Part shown: positions 1 through 9,514 of the stretch, piece by piece | How the letters are laid out: each line of letters opens with the position of its first letter | How positions within the stretch are numbered: the stretch's first letter is position 1 | Origin: an uncultured Brachyspira sp. | Lineage (GTDB): Bacteria; Spirochaetota; Brachyspiria; Brachyspirales; Brachyspiraceae | NCBI RefSeq assembly: GCF_944390845.1 | Contig: NZ_CALXRM010000014.1 | Coordinates: forward strand, 1-55,273 | DNA length: 55,273 nt | Direction: 5' to 3' | Program-made: the position numbers and the translations under genes | The notes under the pieces: generated by a model | Database searches by the model: none | The model's input: the letters and a program-made list of their open reading frames with translations, nothing else | What the model was told of the DNA's origin: nothing

Positions 1-39
1 GTGAATTATCAATAGCATTAGCAGAGAACTTTCATCTGT

Positions 40-1134
40 TTGAAAATTGACAAAATATATTTGTTTAGGTATATACCGGAAATAAATTTTGTTTGGCAGG
101 GAGGGGAGCCTACTCTTGCTTCTTTGGATTTTTATAAAGATGTTGTAAAGCTTCAGAAAAAATATGCTGGCAATAAAAATATTACTAATTCATTACAAAC
201 TAACGGACTTTTAATAGATGATGATTGGTGCAAGTTCTTAAAAGAAAATAATTTTCTTGTTGGTTTAAGTTTAGACGGTAATAAAGATATTCATAATAAA
301 TACAGAAAAGATATTTTTGGAAATGGTACTTTTGATAGAGTTTTTAATTCTTTGAAACTGCTTCAAGATTATAATATAGATTTTAATGTTTTAGCTTCTG
401 TAAGCAGATATTCTTCTAAATATCCTTTGGAAATATATAACTTCTTCAAAGAAAATAAAATTAAATATATACAATTTTCTCCTATAGTAGAAAGACTTCC
501 AGATGAAGAAGCTAAAAAACTTTCTCTAACTCATTCTATACCTAACAGCAATTCAAATGAAAAAGTTACTGATTATTCTGTTGAGCCTGAATGTTACGGA
601 GATTTTTTGATATCTATTTTTGATGAATGGGTTAAAAAAGATGTTGGGGAAATATTTGTTATGAACTTTGAATGGGCTTTAACTTCTTGGCTTGGGTTAG
701 ATAGTACTATATGTTTATTTGGAAAAGAATGCAGCGGATGCACTGTAGTTGAGCATAATGGAGATATTTACAGCTGCGATCATTATGTTTATCCTCATTA
801 CAAAATAGGAAATATAATAAATGATAATCCTAGAAGTATAATTGATTCAGATAAACAAAAATCTTTCGGAATTAAAAAATCAAATTTACCTAAAAATTGT
901 TTAAGATGCGATGCTTTATTTGCCTGCAGAGGAGAATGCCCAAAAAACAGATTCGATAAATTTTATGACAGTGAAGAAGGAAAAAATTATTTATGTGAAG
1001 GATACAAAAAATATTTTTATCATATTCACCCTTATATGAAAGCTATGAGGGAGCTTTTAGAAAATAATATAGATATTAGAGAGATTATGAGAATAAAGGA
1101 AAGCCCTATTGTAGTGGTGAAAAAGAATAATTAA
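40..1134 (+). pseudogene. Radical SAM anaerobic sulfatase-maturase-type protein, 5'-truncated
   Basis: The reading frame carries the middle and C-terminal parts of an anaerobic sulfatase-maturating-enzyme-type radical SAM protein: a WQGGEPTL segment near residue 19, an LSLDG segment, and a SPASM-like C-terminal cysteine region (CLFGKECSGC, then YSCDHY, CLRCDALFACRGECP). The family's N-terminal CxxxCxxC motif, which holds the catalytic [4Fe-4S] cluster, is absent. About 70 N-terminal residues are missing relative to the family as I know it. The first dozen codons, read from a TTG at 40, are not gene-like: they come from the right end of dispersed element A, which joins family-like coding sequence at about base 73. 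The rest of the gene could lie upstream of the window on the far side of the repeat. Inference: the gene was interrupted by the repeat and the remnant is not catalytically competent as read. Confidence 0.8.
45..73 (+). repeat. Right end of dispersed element A
   Basis: TTGACAAAATATATTTG followed by TTTAGGTATA matches the right ends of the four fuller element A copies at 1140-1410, 2572-2902, 20125-20468 and 21314-21586. Only the terminal part is recognisable, because bases 1-44 do not match the interior of the other copies well. It sits directly against the truncated radical SAM reading frame. Confidence 0.7.
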
Positions 1135-1139
1135 ATTTT

Positions 1140-1410
1140 ATTATTTGTTAGGCTTTGCCATTATATGGAATTATCAACTTTTTTCAGTACTCGTCAAACT
1201 TTTTATATTTCGGATACGTTATACGAAAAATGCAATTGCTAGAACTTTATATTTATTAAATGTGGGCTTAATCAAATGCAGTTGTTTTGGTTCTTTTATA
1301 TCAATAAAAGAACTAGGGTGCTGCACGCTGTGTACTTCGTAAGGGCAAAGCCCTGCAAATATTTGAAATTTCAAAAAATTATTTTTGACAAATATAGTTG
1401 TTTAGGTATA
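1140..1410 (+). repeat. Dispersed element A, copy 1
   Basis: This fills the gene-free stretch 1135-1563. It shares with the other copies an internal block AATGCAATTGCTAGAACTTT, then ATGCAGTTGTTTTGGTTCTT with a GTTCTTTTA/TAAAAGAAC hairpin, then a GGGCAAAGCCC hairpin at 1343-1353, and the conserved right end finishing GGTATA. The left end is degraded and its position is a guess. Two short ORFs cross it, but they follow the repeat's internal blocks and are unlikely to be genes. The remainder, 1411-1563, is AT-rich leader of the next gene. Confidence 0.7.
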
Positions 1411-1563
1411 TATAAAAATATAAAACAAATTTATTTATTATCTTATTCTGCTATGCGAAGCAACAATACACTTATTTTTCTAATATGTATATTATAAAAA
1501 ATAGTTTGCATTTCTTTTTATTTTGTTTTATAAATATAATAACAAATAAATTAGGATAATTTT

Positions 1564-2550
1564 ATGAAAGAGATAAAAATCACAGATATAGAAAATATAA
1601 AAATAGGCAATGCTGAAAATAAAGAAGCCGCAACAGGCTGTACAGTTATAATATGTGAAAGAGGTGCAGTTATAGGTTTAGATGTTAGGGGAGGGGGACC
1701 AGCTTCAAGAGAAAGCGAACTTACAAAGGCACAGGCTTCTACTGATATAGTTCATGCAGTTCTTCTTAGCGGAGGAAGTGCATTCGGATTAGATGCTTCA
1801 GGCGGAGTTATGAAATATTTAGAGGAAAGAAATATTGGTTTTGATGTTGGCGTTACAAAAGTGCCTTTAGTATGTCAGTCTTGTATATTCGATTTGAGAA
1901 TTGGCGATTATAAAGTGCGTCCTGATATTAATATGGGATATGAGGCTTGTGTTAATGCCCAGAATAATAATCCTAAAATGGGTAATTATGGAGCTGGTAC
2001 TGGTGCTACTGTTGGAAAGATACTCGGTGCTGATTATGCTATGAAGTCCGGACTTGGTTTCTATGCTGTACAAGTTGATGATGTGAAGATTGGGGCAGTA
2101 GTTTCTGTTAATGCTTTCGGTGATGTATATGATTATGACAGCGGTAAAATGATTGCAGGGCTTCTTAATGAAAATAAAAATGGATTTAGAAGTTCAGAAG
2201 AAGAATTAATAAAAATCACACAGAATAATAATTTATCTTTCACTTCTAATGCCTCAAATACAAAAGAAAATACAACAATAGGTGCCATTATAACAAATGC
2301 TAAATTCACAAAATCACAAATGGGAAAGATAGCTTCAATGGCACATAATGGATTTGCAAGAACTATAAAACCAGTTCATACAACATTAGACGGCGACAGT
2401 ATTTATGCTATGAGTGTAGGTGATGTTAATGCCAATTTAGATGCAGTAGGTACAATTGCTGCTATTGTAATGGGTAAGGCTATAAATAATGCTGTTAGAA
2501 ATGCTGAAACTTCTCATGGTTTTCAATGCTTAAATGATATAAAAAATTGA
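1564..2550 (+). CDS. P1 family peptidase (family S58, DmpA/BapA-like aminopeptidase)
   Basis: This 328-residue protein matches the P1/S58 family of self-processing N-terminal-nucleophile aminopeptidases related to DmpA and beta-aminopeptidases. Visible signatures are GCTVIICERGAVIGLDVRGGGP near residues 25-46, LSGGSAFGLDA near 68-78, GAGTGATVGK near 143-152, and NTTIGAIITNA from 236. In the family the chain cleaves itself before the first Ser/Thr after that Asn, making it the catalytic residue, so Thr237 is the predicted nucleophile. Length is normal for the family. There is no signal peptide, so a cytoplasmic location is likely. An AGGA ribosome-binding site lies just before the ATG. The gene stands alone between two element A copies. 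The physiological substrate cannot be read from the sequence. Confidence 0.9.
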   Translation: MKEIKITDIENIKIGNAENKEAATGCTVIICERGAVIGLDVRGGGPASRESELTKAQASTDIVHAVLLSGGSAFGLDASGGVMKYLEERNIGFDVGVTKVPLVCQSCIFDLRIGDYKVRPDINMGYEACVNAQNNNPKMGNYGAGTGATVGKILGADYAMKSGLGFYAVQVDDVKIGAVVSVNAFGDVYDYDSGKMIAGLLNENKNGFRSSEEELIKITQNNNLSFTSNASNTKENTTIGAIITNAKFTKSQMGKIASMAHNGFARTIKPVHTTLDGDSIYAMSVGDVNANLDAVGTIAAIVMGKAINNAVRNAETSHGFQCLNDIKN

Positions 2551-2559
2551 TAAATTTAG

Positions 2560-2585
2560 AAATTTTCAGTATATACTGAAAATTT
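2560..2585. terminator. Perfect 26-bp palindrome downstream of the peptidase gene
   Basis: The half-site AAATTTTCAGTAT is followed immediately by its exact reverse complement. It starts nine bases after the peptidase stop codon and its right half forms the outer end of element A copy 2. It could act as a weak AT-rich terminator or may be a by-product of the element's insertion. There is no G+C-rich stem, so terminator function is uncertain. Confidence 0.4.
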
Positions 2586-2902
2586 TTAAGTTTGTCAATT
2601 TTTTGTTGTTCTTTTTCCCGCCGCGTACGCTCTGCGGACTTCGTCAAAGAACCAAAAAGTGCAAATATAAAATTAGTATTAAATTATACTAATTATGTTT
2701 TACATGTAAGATAAATTACTAAATTTAAGTCAAAATGCAGCCTTTCGCGAAGCGTATCCGAGCCTGTCGAGGATATAGGTTCTTTGTGGCACGCCAAAGG
2801 CACTCCTTTCAGTAGCAAAAGAAGTGGGGGTGGGGGCAAAGCCCCAGATATAAAAACAAAAATATAAATTTATTTTTGACAAAATATAATTGTTTAGGTA
2901 TA
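2572..2902 (+). repeat. Dispersed element A, copy 2
   Basis: This 331-bp copy has both ends intact. The left end begins TATACTGAAAATTTTTAAG and continues TTTGTCAA. The right end is TTGACAAAATATAATTG then TTTAGGTATA. Read inward, the two 27-base ends match at 19 positions, including the outer five and inner eight. Inside are a GGGGCAAAGCCCC hairpin at 2833-2845 and a GCGAAGCGTATCCGAGCCTG block shared with copy 3. This accounts for nearly all of the gene-free stretch 2551-2968. Confidence 0.75.
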
Positions 2903-2905
2903 TAT

Positions 2906-2945
2906 AAAAAATGCCATAACATTTTTACATGCTATGGCATTTTTA
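2906..2945 (-). terminator. Rho-independent terminator of ftsH
   Basis: An inverted repeat AAAAAATGCCATA/TATGGCATTTTTA encloses a short loop. Read on the minus strand the stem is followed by a T-run, placing it a short distance after the ftsH stop. It abuts the right end of element A copy 2 by a few bases. Confidence 0.8.
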
Positions 2946-2968
2946 TTTTTAATCAGAAAAATCAATTT

Positions 2969-5077
2969 TTATTCTTCTGGATTTTTTTTCTTTTTAGAAG
3001 GAGTTACTTTCTTAACACTGCTTTTTTTGATTGATTTCACTTCCTTATTTTCTTCTTTCTTAAGAGGTTTTATAGGAGTATTAAATACTTCCTCTTTTAC
3101 ACTTTGTACGTCTCCGTCTTGATAAGCAGAAGGATCTTCAAGTTCATCAGTACCTCTTTTTGGGTCTTTACCAGCATAAACTAGCTTGTCTTTAACTTTA
3201 TCTAGTTTAACTTCACATATTCTTTCTATATCTTCTATATCAAGAGATTCTTTTTCAAATAATTCTCTAGATAAAGATTCAAATTTATCAGCATTTTCAG
3301 CTATTAATTTTTTAGTTCTTTCATAAGCTCTCATTACAAACTTATGTACTTCTTCATCTATTTTTTGAGCAGTTTCTTCACTGTAGTCTTTATGTCTTGC
3401 AATCTCTTTACCTAAGAATATTGGCTGTTCTTTTTGACCGAAAGATATAGGGCCTAATTTACTCATACCCCATTCACATACCATTCTTCTAGCAAGTTCA
3501 GTAACTCTTTCTATATCATTAGAAGCACCAGTAGTAACTGAATCCTCCCCGAATTTGAATTCTTCAGCAACACGTCCGCCAAGAAGTAAAGACATTTCAT
3601 CAATAGCCTTTTTTCTTTGAAGTGTATATCTTCCGTCAGGAGGTAAAGTCCAAGTAGCACCTAAACTTCTTCCTCTAGGAACTATAGTAACTTTATGTAA
3701 AGCATCTGTATTTTGAAGAAGAACTGCCATCAAAGTGTGTCCAGCTTCATGATAAGCAGTATTAAGTTTTTCTCTTTCACTTATTAGTATACTTCTTCTT
3801 TCAGGCCCCATCATAACTTTATCGCGGGCTTCTTCAAAGTCAGAAATTTCAACTCTTGATTTATCGTTTCTAGCAGCTATTAAAGCAGCTTCATTAACCA
3901 TATTAGCTATATCAGCACCAGAGAAACCTGGAGTAGCTCTAGCTAAATGATACAAATCTATAGAAGGATCATGCTGTATTTTAGCAATATGTACTTTAAA
4001 TATTCCTTCTCTTCCTTTTACGTCAGGTAAATCAACAACAACTTGTCTGTCGAATCTTCCAGGACGAAGTAGGGCAGGGTCTAATACATCTGGTCTGTTA
4101 GTAGCAGCAAATATGATTATTCTAGTATCAGTATTGAAACCGTCCATTTCAACAAGCATTTGGTTTAATGTTTGTTCTCTTTCATCATGACCGCCGCCGT
4201 ATCCAGCACCTCTAGTTCTTCCCACAGCATCAAGCTCGTCTATAAATATGATACAAGGTGCAGATCTTTTACCTTGTTCAAATAAGTCTCTAACTCTTGA
4301 AGCACCAACACCTACAAACATTTCAACAAATTCAGAACCAGACATACTAAAGAAAGGTACATTAGCTTCTCCTGCAACTGCTTTAGCAAGTAAAGTTTTA
4401 CCTGTACCTGGAGGGCCTACTAATAATACACCTTTAGGAATTTTAGCACCAAGTTTTGTGAATTTGCTTGCATCCTTTAAGAATTGTACAACTTCCTGCA
4501 ATTCTTCTTTAGCTTCCTTACAGCCTTCAACATCTTTAAATGTTACTTTAACATCTTCTTTAGTTAAAAGTCTTGCTCTGCTTTTTCCAAAGCTCATAGC
4601 TCTATTGTTTGAACCTTGAACCTGTCTAAACATGAAGAACCAAAGCAGGAAACCTATTAAAATTATTGGAAGTAAGTTTATAAGTATAAGATTTAGGTAG
4701 CTAGGCTTTTCAGCTTCTCCTCTTACTTTTACATTATTATCTATAAGTAAATTAACGAAGCCGCTTGCAGTAAATGGTATATAAGAGTAAAAGTTTATCT
4801 CAGTAATTTTGCCATTAACTGTTTCTATAGCTTTACCATTTCTTATATTCTGATCAACTATTGTTACTTCTTTAACAACACCTTCTTTAACCTTTTGTAC
4901 TACAGTAGAATAATCCCATTCTTCTGCTTTTATTTGAGGTGATTTTTGGAAATACATTATTGCCATTACTACAACCATTGTAAGAAGCAGTATGATAATA
5001 ATTTGATTTCCACCTCCGCCTGATTGAGGCATAGATTGTCTTCTATTATTTTTGTTCTTTCTACTATTATTATTCAT
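2969..5077 (-). CDS. ftsH: ATP-dependent zinc metalloprotease FtsH
   Basis: FtsH is the membrane-anchored AAA+ protease that extracts and degrades misassembled membrane proteins and some regulators. The 702-residue protein shows two membrane helices near residues 25-43 and 129-149 flanking the periplasmic domain, Walker A GPPGTGKT at 221-228, Walker B IIFIDELD around 276-283, the second region of homology ending LRPGRFDR near 337-344, and the zinc motif HEAGH at 443-447. Length is slightly above the usual 600-650 because of a Lys/Glu-rich C-terminal tail after about residue 640, ending in a [14 protein letters not shown] segment, probably flexible. It appears to be a single-gene transcription unit with its own terminator. 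Confidence 0.97.
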   Translation of the reverse strand: MNNNSRKNKNNRRQSMPQSGGGGNQIIIILLLTMVVVMAIMYFQKSPQIKAEEWDYSTVVQKVKEGVVKEVTIVDQNIRNGKAIETVNGKITEINFYSYIPFTASGFVNLLIDNNVKVRGEAEKPSYLNLILINLLPIILIGFLLWFFMFRQVQGSNNRAMSFGKSRARLLTKEDVKVTFKDVEGCKEAKEELQEVVQFLKDASKFTKLGAKIPKGVLLVGPPGTGKTLLAKAVAGEANVPFFSMSGSEFVEMFVGVGASRVRDLFEQGKRSAPCIIFIDELDAVGRTRGAGYGGGHDEREQTLNQMLVEMDGFNTDTRIIIFAATNRPDVLDPALLRPGRFDRQVVVDLPDVKGREGIFKVHIAKIQHDPSIDLYHLARATPGFSGADIANMVNEAALIAARNDKSRVEISDFEEARDKVMMGPERRSILISEREKLNTAYHEAGHTLMAVLLQNTDALHKVTIVPRGRSLGATWTLPPDGRYTLQRKKAIDEMSLLLGGRVAEEFKFGEDSVTTGASNDIERVTELARRMVCEWGMSKLGPISFGQKEQPIFLGKEIARHKDYSEETAQKIDEEVHKFVMRAYERTKKLIAENADKFESLSRELFEKESLDIEDIERICEVKLDKVKDKLVYAGKDPKRGTDELEDPSAYQDGDVQSVKEEVFNTPIKPLKKEENKEVKSIKKSSVKKVTPSKKKKNPEE

Positions 5078-5136
5078 GTATTCTCCAAATATGTCTTATA
5101 TCTAAAAATTAAAAAAACTTATATTTGTCAATCATA

Positions 5137-5817
5137 TTATTTTTCTGGTATATCTAAAATAGTTCCATAACTATTAAAACAATGCGAAGCTAGAGCATTA
5201 ACTCCGCCGCCTCTTTTAAGATAACTGTTTATTATTTTTCCATCTTTTCTAGCTAAGTCTGGGTATTTTAAATTCATATAACCTAAAATAAGTCCCTTAC
5301 TTGTTGAAGCATGAATATAAGTTACAGTTTCATCTTTTTCATCAACATCTATTACTATACCAGCATGTGTAAGCTTTTTTGTATCTGATGTAGTTTTGTC
5401 AAACATAATAATATCGCCTACATTAGGCAATACATTTTTATATATCTTTTTGTATTTTGACAAAGTTGCATAAATAGTTTTTACTCCGCCAGAATCCAAA
5501 ATAGCCTGCTTTTCAAATACTGCTATATTAGATGCCCAATAAACAGCTGCTACATAACCAGAACAATCAAAACGAAATGTTTTCTTTTCTTTTGAAGCTG
5601 GGTGAGTTAATAGGGCTTTTTCATTATATTGATAATGTTTGTCCAAATAAAAGTTAGCCCATTTTTTTATATCTGATCTAACTTTTTCCTTCTGTTTATC
5701 TGTTATTTCTACACCGCTTTTCTCTAATTGTTTTTGATATTCCTTATCATAACCATAAGTTTGACTAAACAGTATAGATGATAACAACATTAATAATATA
5801 GTAGTATAAAAACGCAT
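5137..5817 (-). CDS. Secreted NlpC/P60-like cysteine peptidase, paralogue 1
   Basis: A 226-residue protein with a hydrophobic signal peptide (about residues 1-19). Its catalytic domain carries DCSG at 84-87, with Cys85 the likely nucleophile, His151 in LTHAGIV, and a later YIHAS segment. This Cys/His pattern is that of NlpC/P60 enzymes, which cleave gamma-D-glutamyl bonds in peptidoglycan peptides. The C-terminal half is nearly the same as that of the neighbouring downstream gene, sharing the segment SKGLILGYMNLKYPDLARKD with one difference, so the two are tandem duplicates. A periplasmic or secreted wall-remodelling role is inferred. It has no tandem SH3 or LysM wall-binding domain. Confidence 0.85.
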   Translation of the reverse strand: MRFYTTILLMLLSSILFSQTYGYDKEYQKQLEKSGVEITDKQKEKVRSDIKKWANFYLDKHYQYNEKALLTHPASKEKKTFRFDCSGYVAAVYWASNIAVFEKQAILDSGGVKTIYATLSKYKKIYKNVLPNVGDIIMFDKTTSDTKKLTHAGIVIDVDEKDETVTYIHASTSKGLILGYMNLKYPDLARKDGKIINSYLKRGGGVNALASHCFNSYGTILDIPEK

Positions 5818-5925
5818 AACACACTCTTATAATAGAAAAATATTTTATAAAATATTAGCAAAAAGTCAAGGCAATTTACAATATTCTTATTTTTAATGAT
5901 ATATAAATATTTATTTTATTAATTA

Positions 5926-6525
5926 TTAATTTGGTTTTTCAAAAATAGTGCCATAACTATTAAAACAGTATGAAGCATAGGCCTCAGGAGTGCTTCCTCC
6001 TCTAAGATAGCTATTTAATACTTTTCCGTCTTTTCTAGCTAAATCTGGATATTTTAAATTCATATATCCTAAAACAAGTCCTTTACTTGTTGAGGCATGT
6101 ATATATGTAATAGTTTCATCTTCATCAACTTTGATTACTATACCAGAATGTGTAAGTTTTTTATTTGGAGATGTAGTTCCGTCAAAAAATATTATATCTC
6201 CTACATTAGGCAAAGATTTTTTATATGTTTTATTTGCTTTGGATAATATATAAAATATATTTTCAGTTGAACCGGAAAATTTAATACTAGGATTTTTTAC
6301 AGCAGTCCAATAAACAGCATTTACAAATCCGGAACAATCAAAATTTACTTTCTTCTTTTCTTTTGTATAAGGATTTGTTATGGTATCAGATTGATTATAT
6401 TTATATTTTTTATTTAAATAAAAATTAGCCCATTTTACTATTTCTTCTCTTGTATTATTTTGACAAAATACTTCTGAAAAAAATGATAATGTTATAAACA
6501 AAACAGCAATATAATAACGTATCAT
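5926..6525 (-). CDS. Secreted NlpC/P60-like cysteine peptidase, paralogue 2
   Basis: This 199-residue tandem paralogue of the gene at 5137-5817 has a signal peptide (about residues 1-21), the DCSG motif at 63-66 (Cys64 nucleophile) and His126 in LTHSGIV. It lacks about 25 residues between signal peptide and catalytic domain that its neighbour has. The C-terminal half is highly conserved between the two, while the middle (residues 70-105) diverges, which may reflect different substrate preference. The genes are 108 bp apart, so separate promoters are possible. Confidence 0.85.
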   Translation of the reverse strand: MIRYYIAVLFITLSFFSEVFCQNNTREEIVKWANFYLNKKYKYNQSDTITNPYTKEKKKVNFDCSGFVNAVYWTAVKNPSIKFSGSTENIFYILSKANKTYKKSLPNVGDIIFFDGTTSPNKKLTHSGIVIKVDEDETITYIHASTSKGLVLGYMNLKYPDLARKDGKVLNSYLRGGSTPEAYASYCFNSYGTIFEKPN

Positions 6526-6580
6526 AATTCCTCCAACTTTCCTGTTAAATATAAATCGGATTTTTCATTATAAATAATAG

Positions 6581-7153
6581 TTACATATTATTATAATATA
6601 GATCTTTAATAGTAAACTCTTGAGATTTTAACCATTTTATTCTATATTGCAGAGGTGTTATTATATTAAAAAATACAGACAGATATGGATAAGCATTTTG
6701 AAACTGCATTGATAATCTAGTTTTAAAAAAGAATGTATTTTTATGATTTAATTTATTTACATTTATTATTTCTATTCTATTTATTGCGGATACATTTTTC
6801 ATTAAGGTTTGAAGATTTGTATTTCTAGTTTCTCTCATAGTTTCAGAACTTAATACAACATATTCTTTAGTGAAAAAATCATAATATATTTTTCTATATA
6901 AATATATTTCCCTTATATTATCATCTAAAAATAAATTTTTTTTAGCTAAATCTATTCTGAAGTTAATGAATACTATAATACCATTATCTATATATCTTTT
7001 AATATTATTGTAAATTTGTTCAGTGTAAGTAGTATTTACATCAGCATATAGTATATTGTCATATATATAACTTCTAACAAAATGAAGTCTTAATTCATAA
7101 GCATATAATGATGAAGCTGATATTATAAAAAATAAAATTAATATACGTTTCAT
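6581..7153 (-). CDS. Exported protein resembling DUF4390
   Basis: A 190-residue protein with an N-terminal signal peptide (MKRILILFFIISASSLYA). The body alternates short beta-like stretches such as LRLHFVRSYIYDNILYADVN and IVFINFRIDLAKK, and ends with a predicted hydrophobic segment near PYLSVFFNIITPLQYRIKW. This layout (signal, beta-rich domain starting with an 'ILYADV' strand, a Leu/aromatic-rich end) resembles DUF4390 proteins, whose function is unknown. The assignment is by eye and not firm. The neighbours are envelope proteins, consistent with a periplasmic or membrane location. Confidence 0.55.
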   Translation of the reverse strand: MKRILILFFIISASSLYAYELRLHFVRSYIYDNILYADVNTTYTEQIYNNIKRYIDNGIIVFINFRIDLAKKNLFLDDNIREIYLYRKIYYDFFTKEYVVLSSETMRETRNTNLQTLMKNVSAINRIEIINVNKLNHKNTFFFKTRLSMQFQNAYPYLSVFFNIITPLQYRIKWLKSQEFTIKDLYYNNM

Positions 7154-7211
7154 AATTTAGTTTTATATCATTTTTACAATAGTATATATTGCTGTAATAA
7201 TAAGTCAATAA

Positions 7212-8219
7212 CTATAGATACAAACTTATATCCAATCCTATTTTACTTTCCATCGTTTTGTGAGCATATAATTGTTTTGAACGTGAATAATCATATTTTA
7301 ATCCTATTATAACTCTGTAAATTTCAAAACCAACGCCTACAGATATAGAAGGAAGCCATTGTTTATAACTGCTGTTTATAAAATACCTTTGACCATTTAC
7401 GTTTCTAGTAATATCATTTATTAAATCATAATTAGCAGCTATATAAATACCGGATATAAAACTTATTTCTCCCCATATAGGTATTCTTAAATCACTTCCT
7501 ATAAAGGCACTGAACAAATTAACTATATTGGACTTTTTAAAGCCTGTAATAGCAAAGTCTGTCCCTCCATAAAATGTGAACCAGCCGTATTTATAATATG
7601 CTGATACTTGCATTTGTTCAAATCCAGAGTCCATGAATTTTTCTTTTTCTCTGTCATATAAAGAAGGATCTCCCAATATATCTCCGCTTATATGAGCACA
7701 TATATGCTTTAATGGAGTAACTCTTAATTTAAAAGTATTATTGTATATATAATCAAAAAATACTTCCACTTGCATATAAGTACCATACATTAAACTTTGT
7801 CCATAGTATTGATCATATCCTTTTTTGTAGCTTGATAGAAAAAAGTGTGTTAAATATCCTACACCTATTTTAAATCTATGTATATCATTATATCTAAATG
7901 CTATAGGTGTTATTTCAGTTGCTAATGTAGGCTGATAATAAAAATTCATTTTATCAAAATTGAAATTTCTATTATTATACATTTCTTTAATATTAAAAAT
8001 TTCTCCGATCCAGAATTTACTGTTATAGGCATTGGGATCAGTCCAGCCTGAAAAATATCTATCTGTTTCATAGTTTTTTAAAGGATTAAATTCCCATTTC
8101 ATTTTTATTTTTTGGGTATAATTATCCATTTTTACATTTAAAGAATTAGTTTCTTCAGCATGTATAATAGTTGTGAATGATATAAGTATTATTGTGATTG
8201 TTAAAATTGTTTTTATCAT
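7212..8219 (-). CDS. Outer-membrane beta-barrel-like protein, paralogue 1
   Basis: A 335-residue protein with a signal peptide (about residues 1-21) and many alternating aromatic strands, for example FKIGVGYLTHFFLSSYKKG, YMQVEVFFDYIY and ISVGVGFEIYRVIIGLKYDY. It ends on a strand with terminal Tyr-Leu, as outer-membrane barrels often do. The segment FKLRVTPLKHICAHISGDILGD recalls the 'R...HxSxHLGD' pattern of DUF1207 barrels, but the match is partial. It is about 55-60% alike by eye to the next gene upstream, so it arose by duplication. A surface-exposed role is inferred; no transport or binding specificity can be stated. Confidence 0.7.
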   Translation of the reverse strand: MIKTILTITIILISFTTIIHAEETNSLNVKMDNYTQKIKMKWEFNPLKNYETDRYFSGWTDPNAYNSKFWIGEIFNIKEMYNNRNFNFDKMNFYYQPTLATEITPIAFRYNDIHRFKIGVGYLTHFFLSSYKKGYDQYYGQSLMYGTYMQVEVFFDYIYNNTFKLRVTPLKHICAHISGDILGDPSLYDREKEKFMDSGFEQMQVSAYYKYGWFTFYGGTDFAITGFKKSNIVNLFSAFIGSDLRIPIWGEISFISGIYIAANYDLINDITRNVNGQRYFINSSYKQWLPSISVGVGFEIYRVIIGLKYDYSRSKQLYAHKTMESKIGLDISLYL

Positions 8220-8342
8220 AGTCTCTCTTTTGTCATAAAAATGTAAAAAATAATTGAGATATGAATTATAAATTTATTTCTTTATATAGCAATAATACTT
8301 TATCATAAAAAACGATATTTTTATATGTAGTTATGCTTTTTT

Positions 8343-9359
8343 TTAGAAAAATAGGCTGGCATCTAGTCCTATTCTGCTTTCCATTTTTTTATAAGCATAT
8401 AATTGTTTTGAACGTGCATATTCGTATTTTACTCCGATTACAAATCTATATACTTCAAAACCTATGCCTGTAGCTATAGAAGGAGTCCATTCATCATAAC
8501 TATGAGTAACAGGGTATCCTTGTCCATGTCCTTGAGTTCTATTTATGGTATTTATTCTGTCTAAATATGCTCCTACATGAATACCTGTTATTAAACTTAT
8601 TTCTCCCCATATAGGTATTCTTACATCAGCGCCGGCATAAATATTAAATAAATTTGCTAAATTGGAAATATTAAATCCAGATATTGCAAAAGAAGTTCCT
8701 CCATAAAATGAGAACCAGCCCCATCTGTAATTTGCAGATAAATGCATTTGTTCAAAACCAACATCTCTAAATTCTTCTTTTTTCTTATCATATAATGTTT
8801 CATCGCCAAGTATATCGCCTCCCATATGAACACATATATGTCTTAAAGGAGCAAATCTTATTTTTAATTTATTATTGAATATATATTCAAAATATGCCTC
8901 TACTTGCATGTAATTTCCATATAAAAAAGTAGAACCGTATAATTGATCTTCTCCTTTTTTATAACTGCTGAAAAATAATTTTAAAGAATATCCTACACCT
9001 ATTCTAAATCTATGTTTATCCCCATTTATATTAAATGCAATTGGAGCTAAATCTACAGCCAATTTCGGACTGAAATACATTACTACGTTGTCTAAATTAA
9101 AATTTTTGTTAGGATATAATGTTTTAGCATTTAAAATATCACCGAACCAAAAACTTGTATTATAATTATCTAGATCAAGCCAAGGTGAAAAATATTTATC
9201 TGTTTCATATACTCTAAGAGGATTATATTTCCACTGTACACTCAATTTTTCTTTGTAATTATTCATTTTATTTTCTAATGAATTATAATTACTATTTTGA
9301 CTGTACAATAAACTTGATAATAGAATAATAAAAATTATGCTATAATATTTTTTATTCAT
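8343..9359 (-). CDS. Outer-membrane beta-barrel-like protein, paralogue 2
   Basis: A 338-residue tandem paralogue of the gene at 7212-8219, with signal peptide (about residues 1-20) and the same strand pattern: YETDKYFSPW, RFRIGVGYSLKLFFSSYKKG, LKIRFAPLRHICVHMGGDILGDETLYD. It finishes SLFF, a C-terminal Phe typical of outer-membrane proteins recognised by the Bam machinery. The most divergent part is near residues 265-285 (TINRTQGHGQGYPVTHSYDE), which probably forms a surface loop. Intergenic distance is 123 bp. The function is unknown beyond the envelope location. Confidence 0.7.
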   Translation of the reverse strand: MNKKYYSIIFIILLSSLLYSQNSNYNSLENKMNNYKEKLSVQWKYNPLRVYETDKYFSPWLDLDNYNTSFWFGDILNAKTLYPNKNFNLDNVVMYFSPKLAVDLAPIAFNINGDKHRFRIGVGYSLKLFFSSYKKGEDQLYGSTFLYGNYMQVEAYFEYIFNNKLKIRFAPLRHICVHMGGDILGDETLYDKKKEEFRDVGFEQMHLSANYRWGWFSFYGGTSFAISGFNISNLANLFNIYAGADVRIPIWGEISLITGIHVGAYLDRINTINRTQGHGQGYPVTHSYDEWTPSIATGIGFEVYRFVIGVKYEYARSKQLYAYKKMESRIGLDASLFF

Positions 9360-9514
9360 TTTTTATCCAATATGTTTTCTTTAATTTTTGATAAGTTTTT
9401 ATTTATTAGGATAATTATATGTGAAATAATGATATTTTCAATATTTTCTATGTAAATATGGTGTAAATATAATGTAAATAATGGCAGAATATGATTGTAT
9501 TTTGTTAATATGTT

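Noticed and set aside
1145-1497. Two overlapping short plus-strand ORFs
   Set aside because: They lie inside element A copy 1, follow its repeat blocks, lack ribosome-binding sites and have no coding-like composition.
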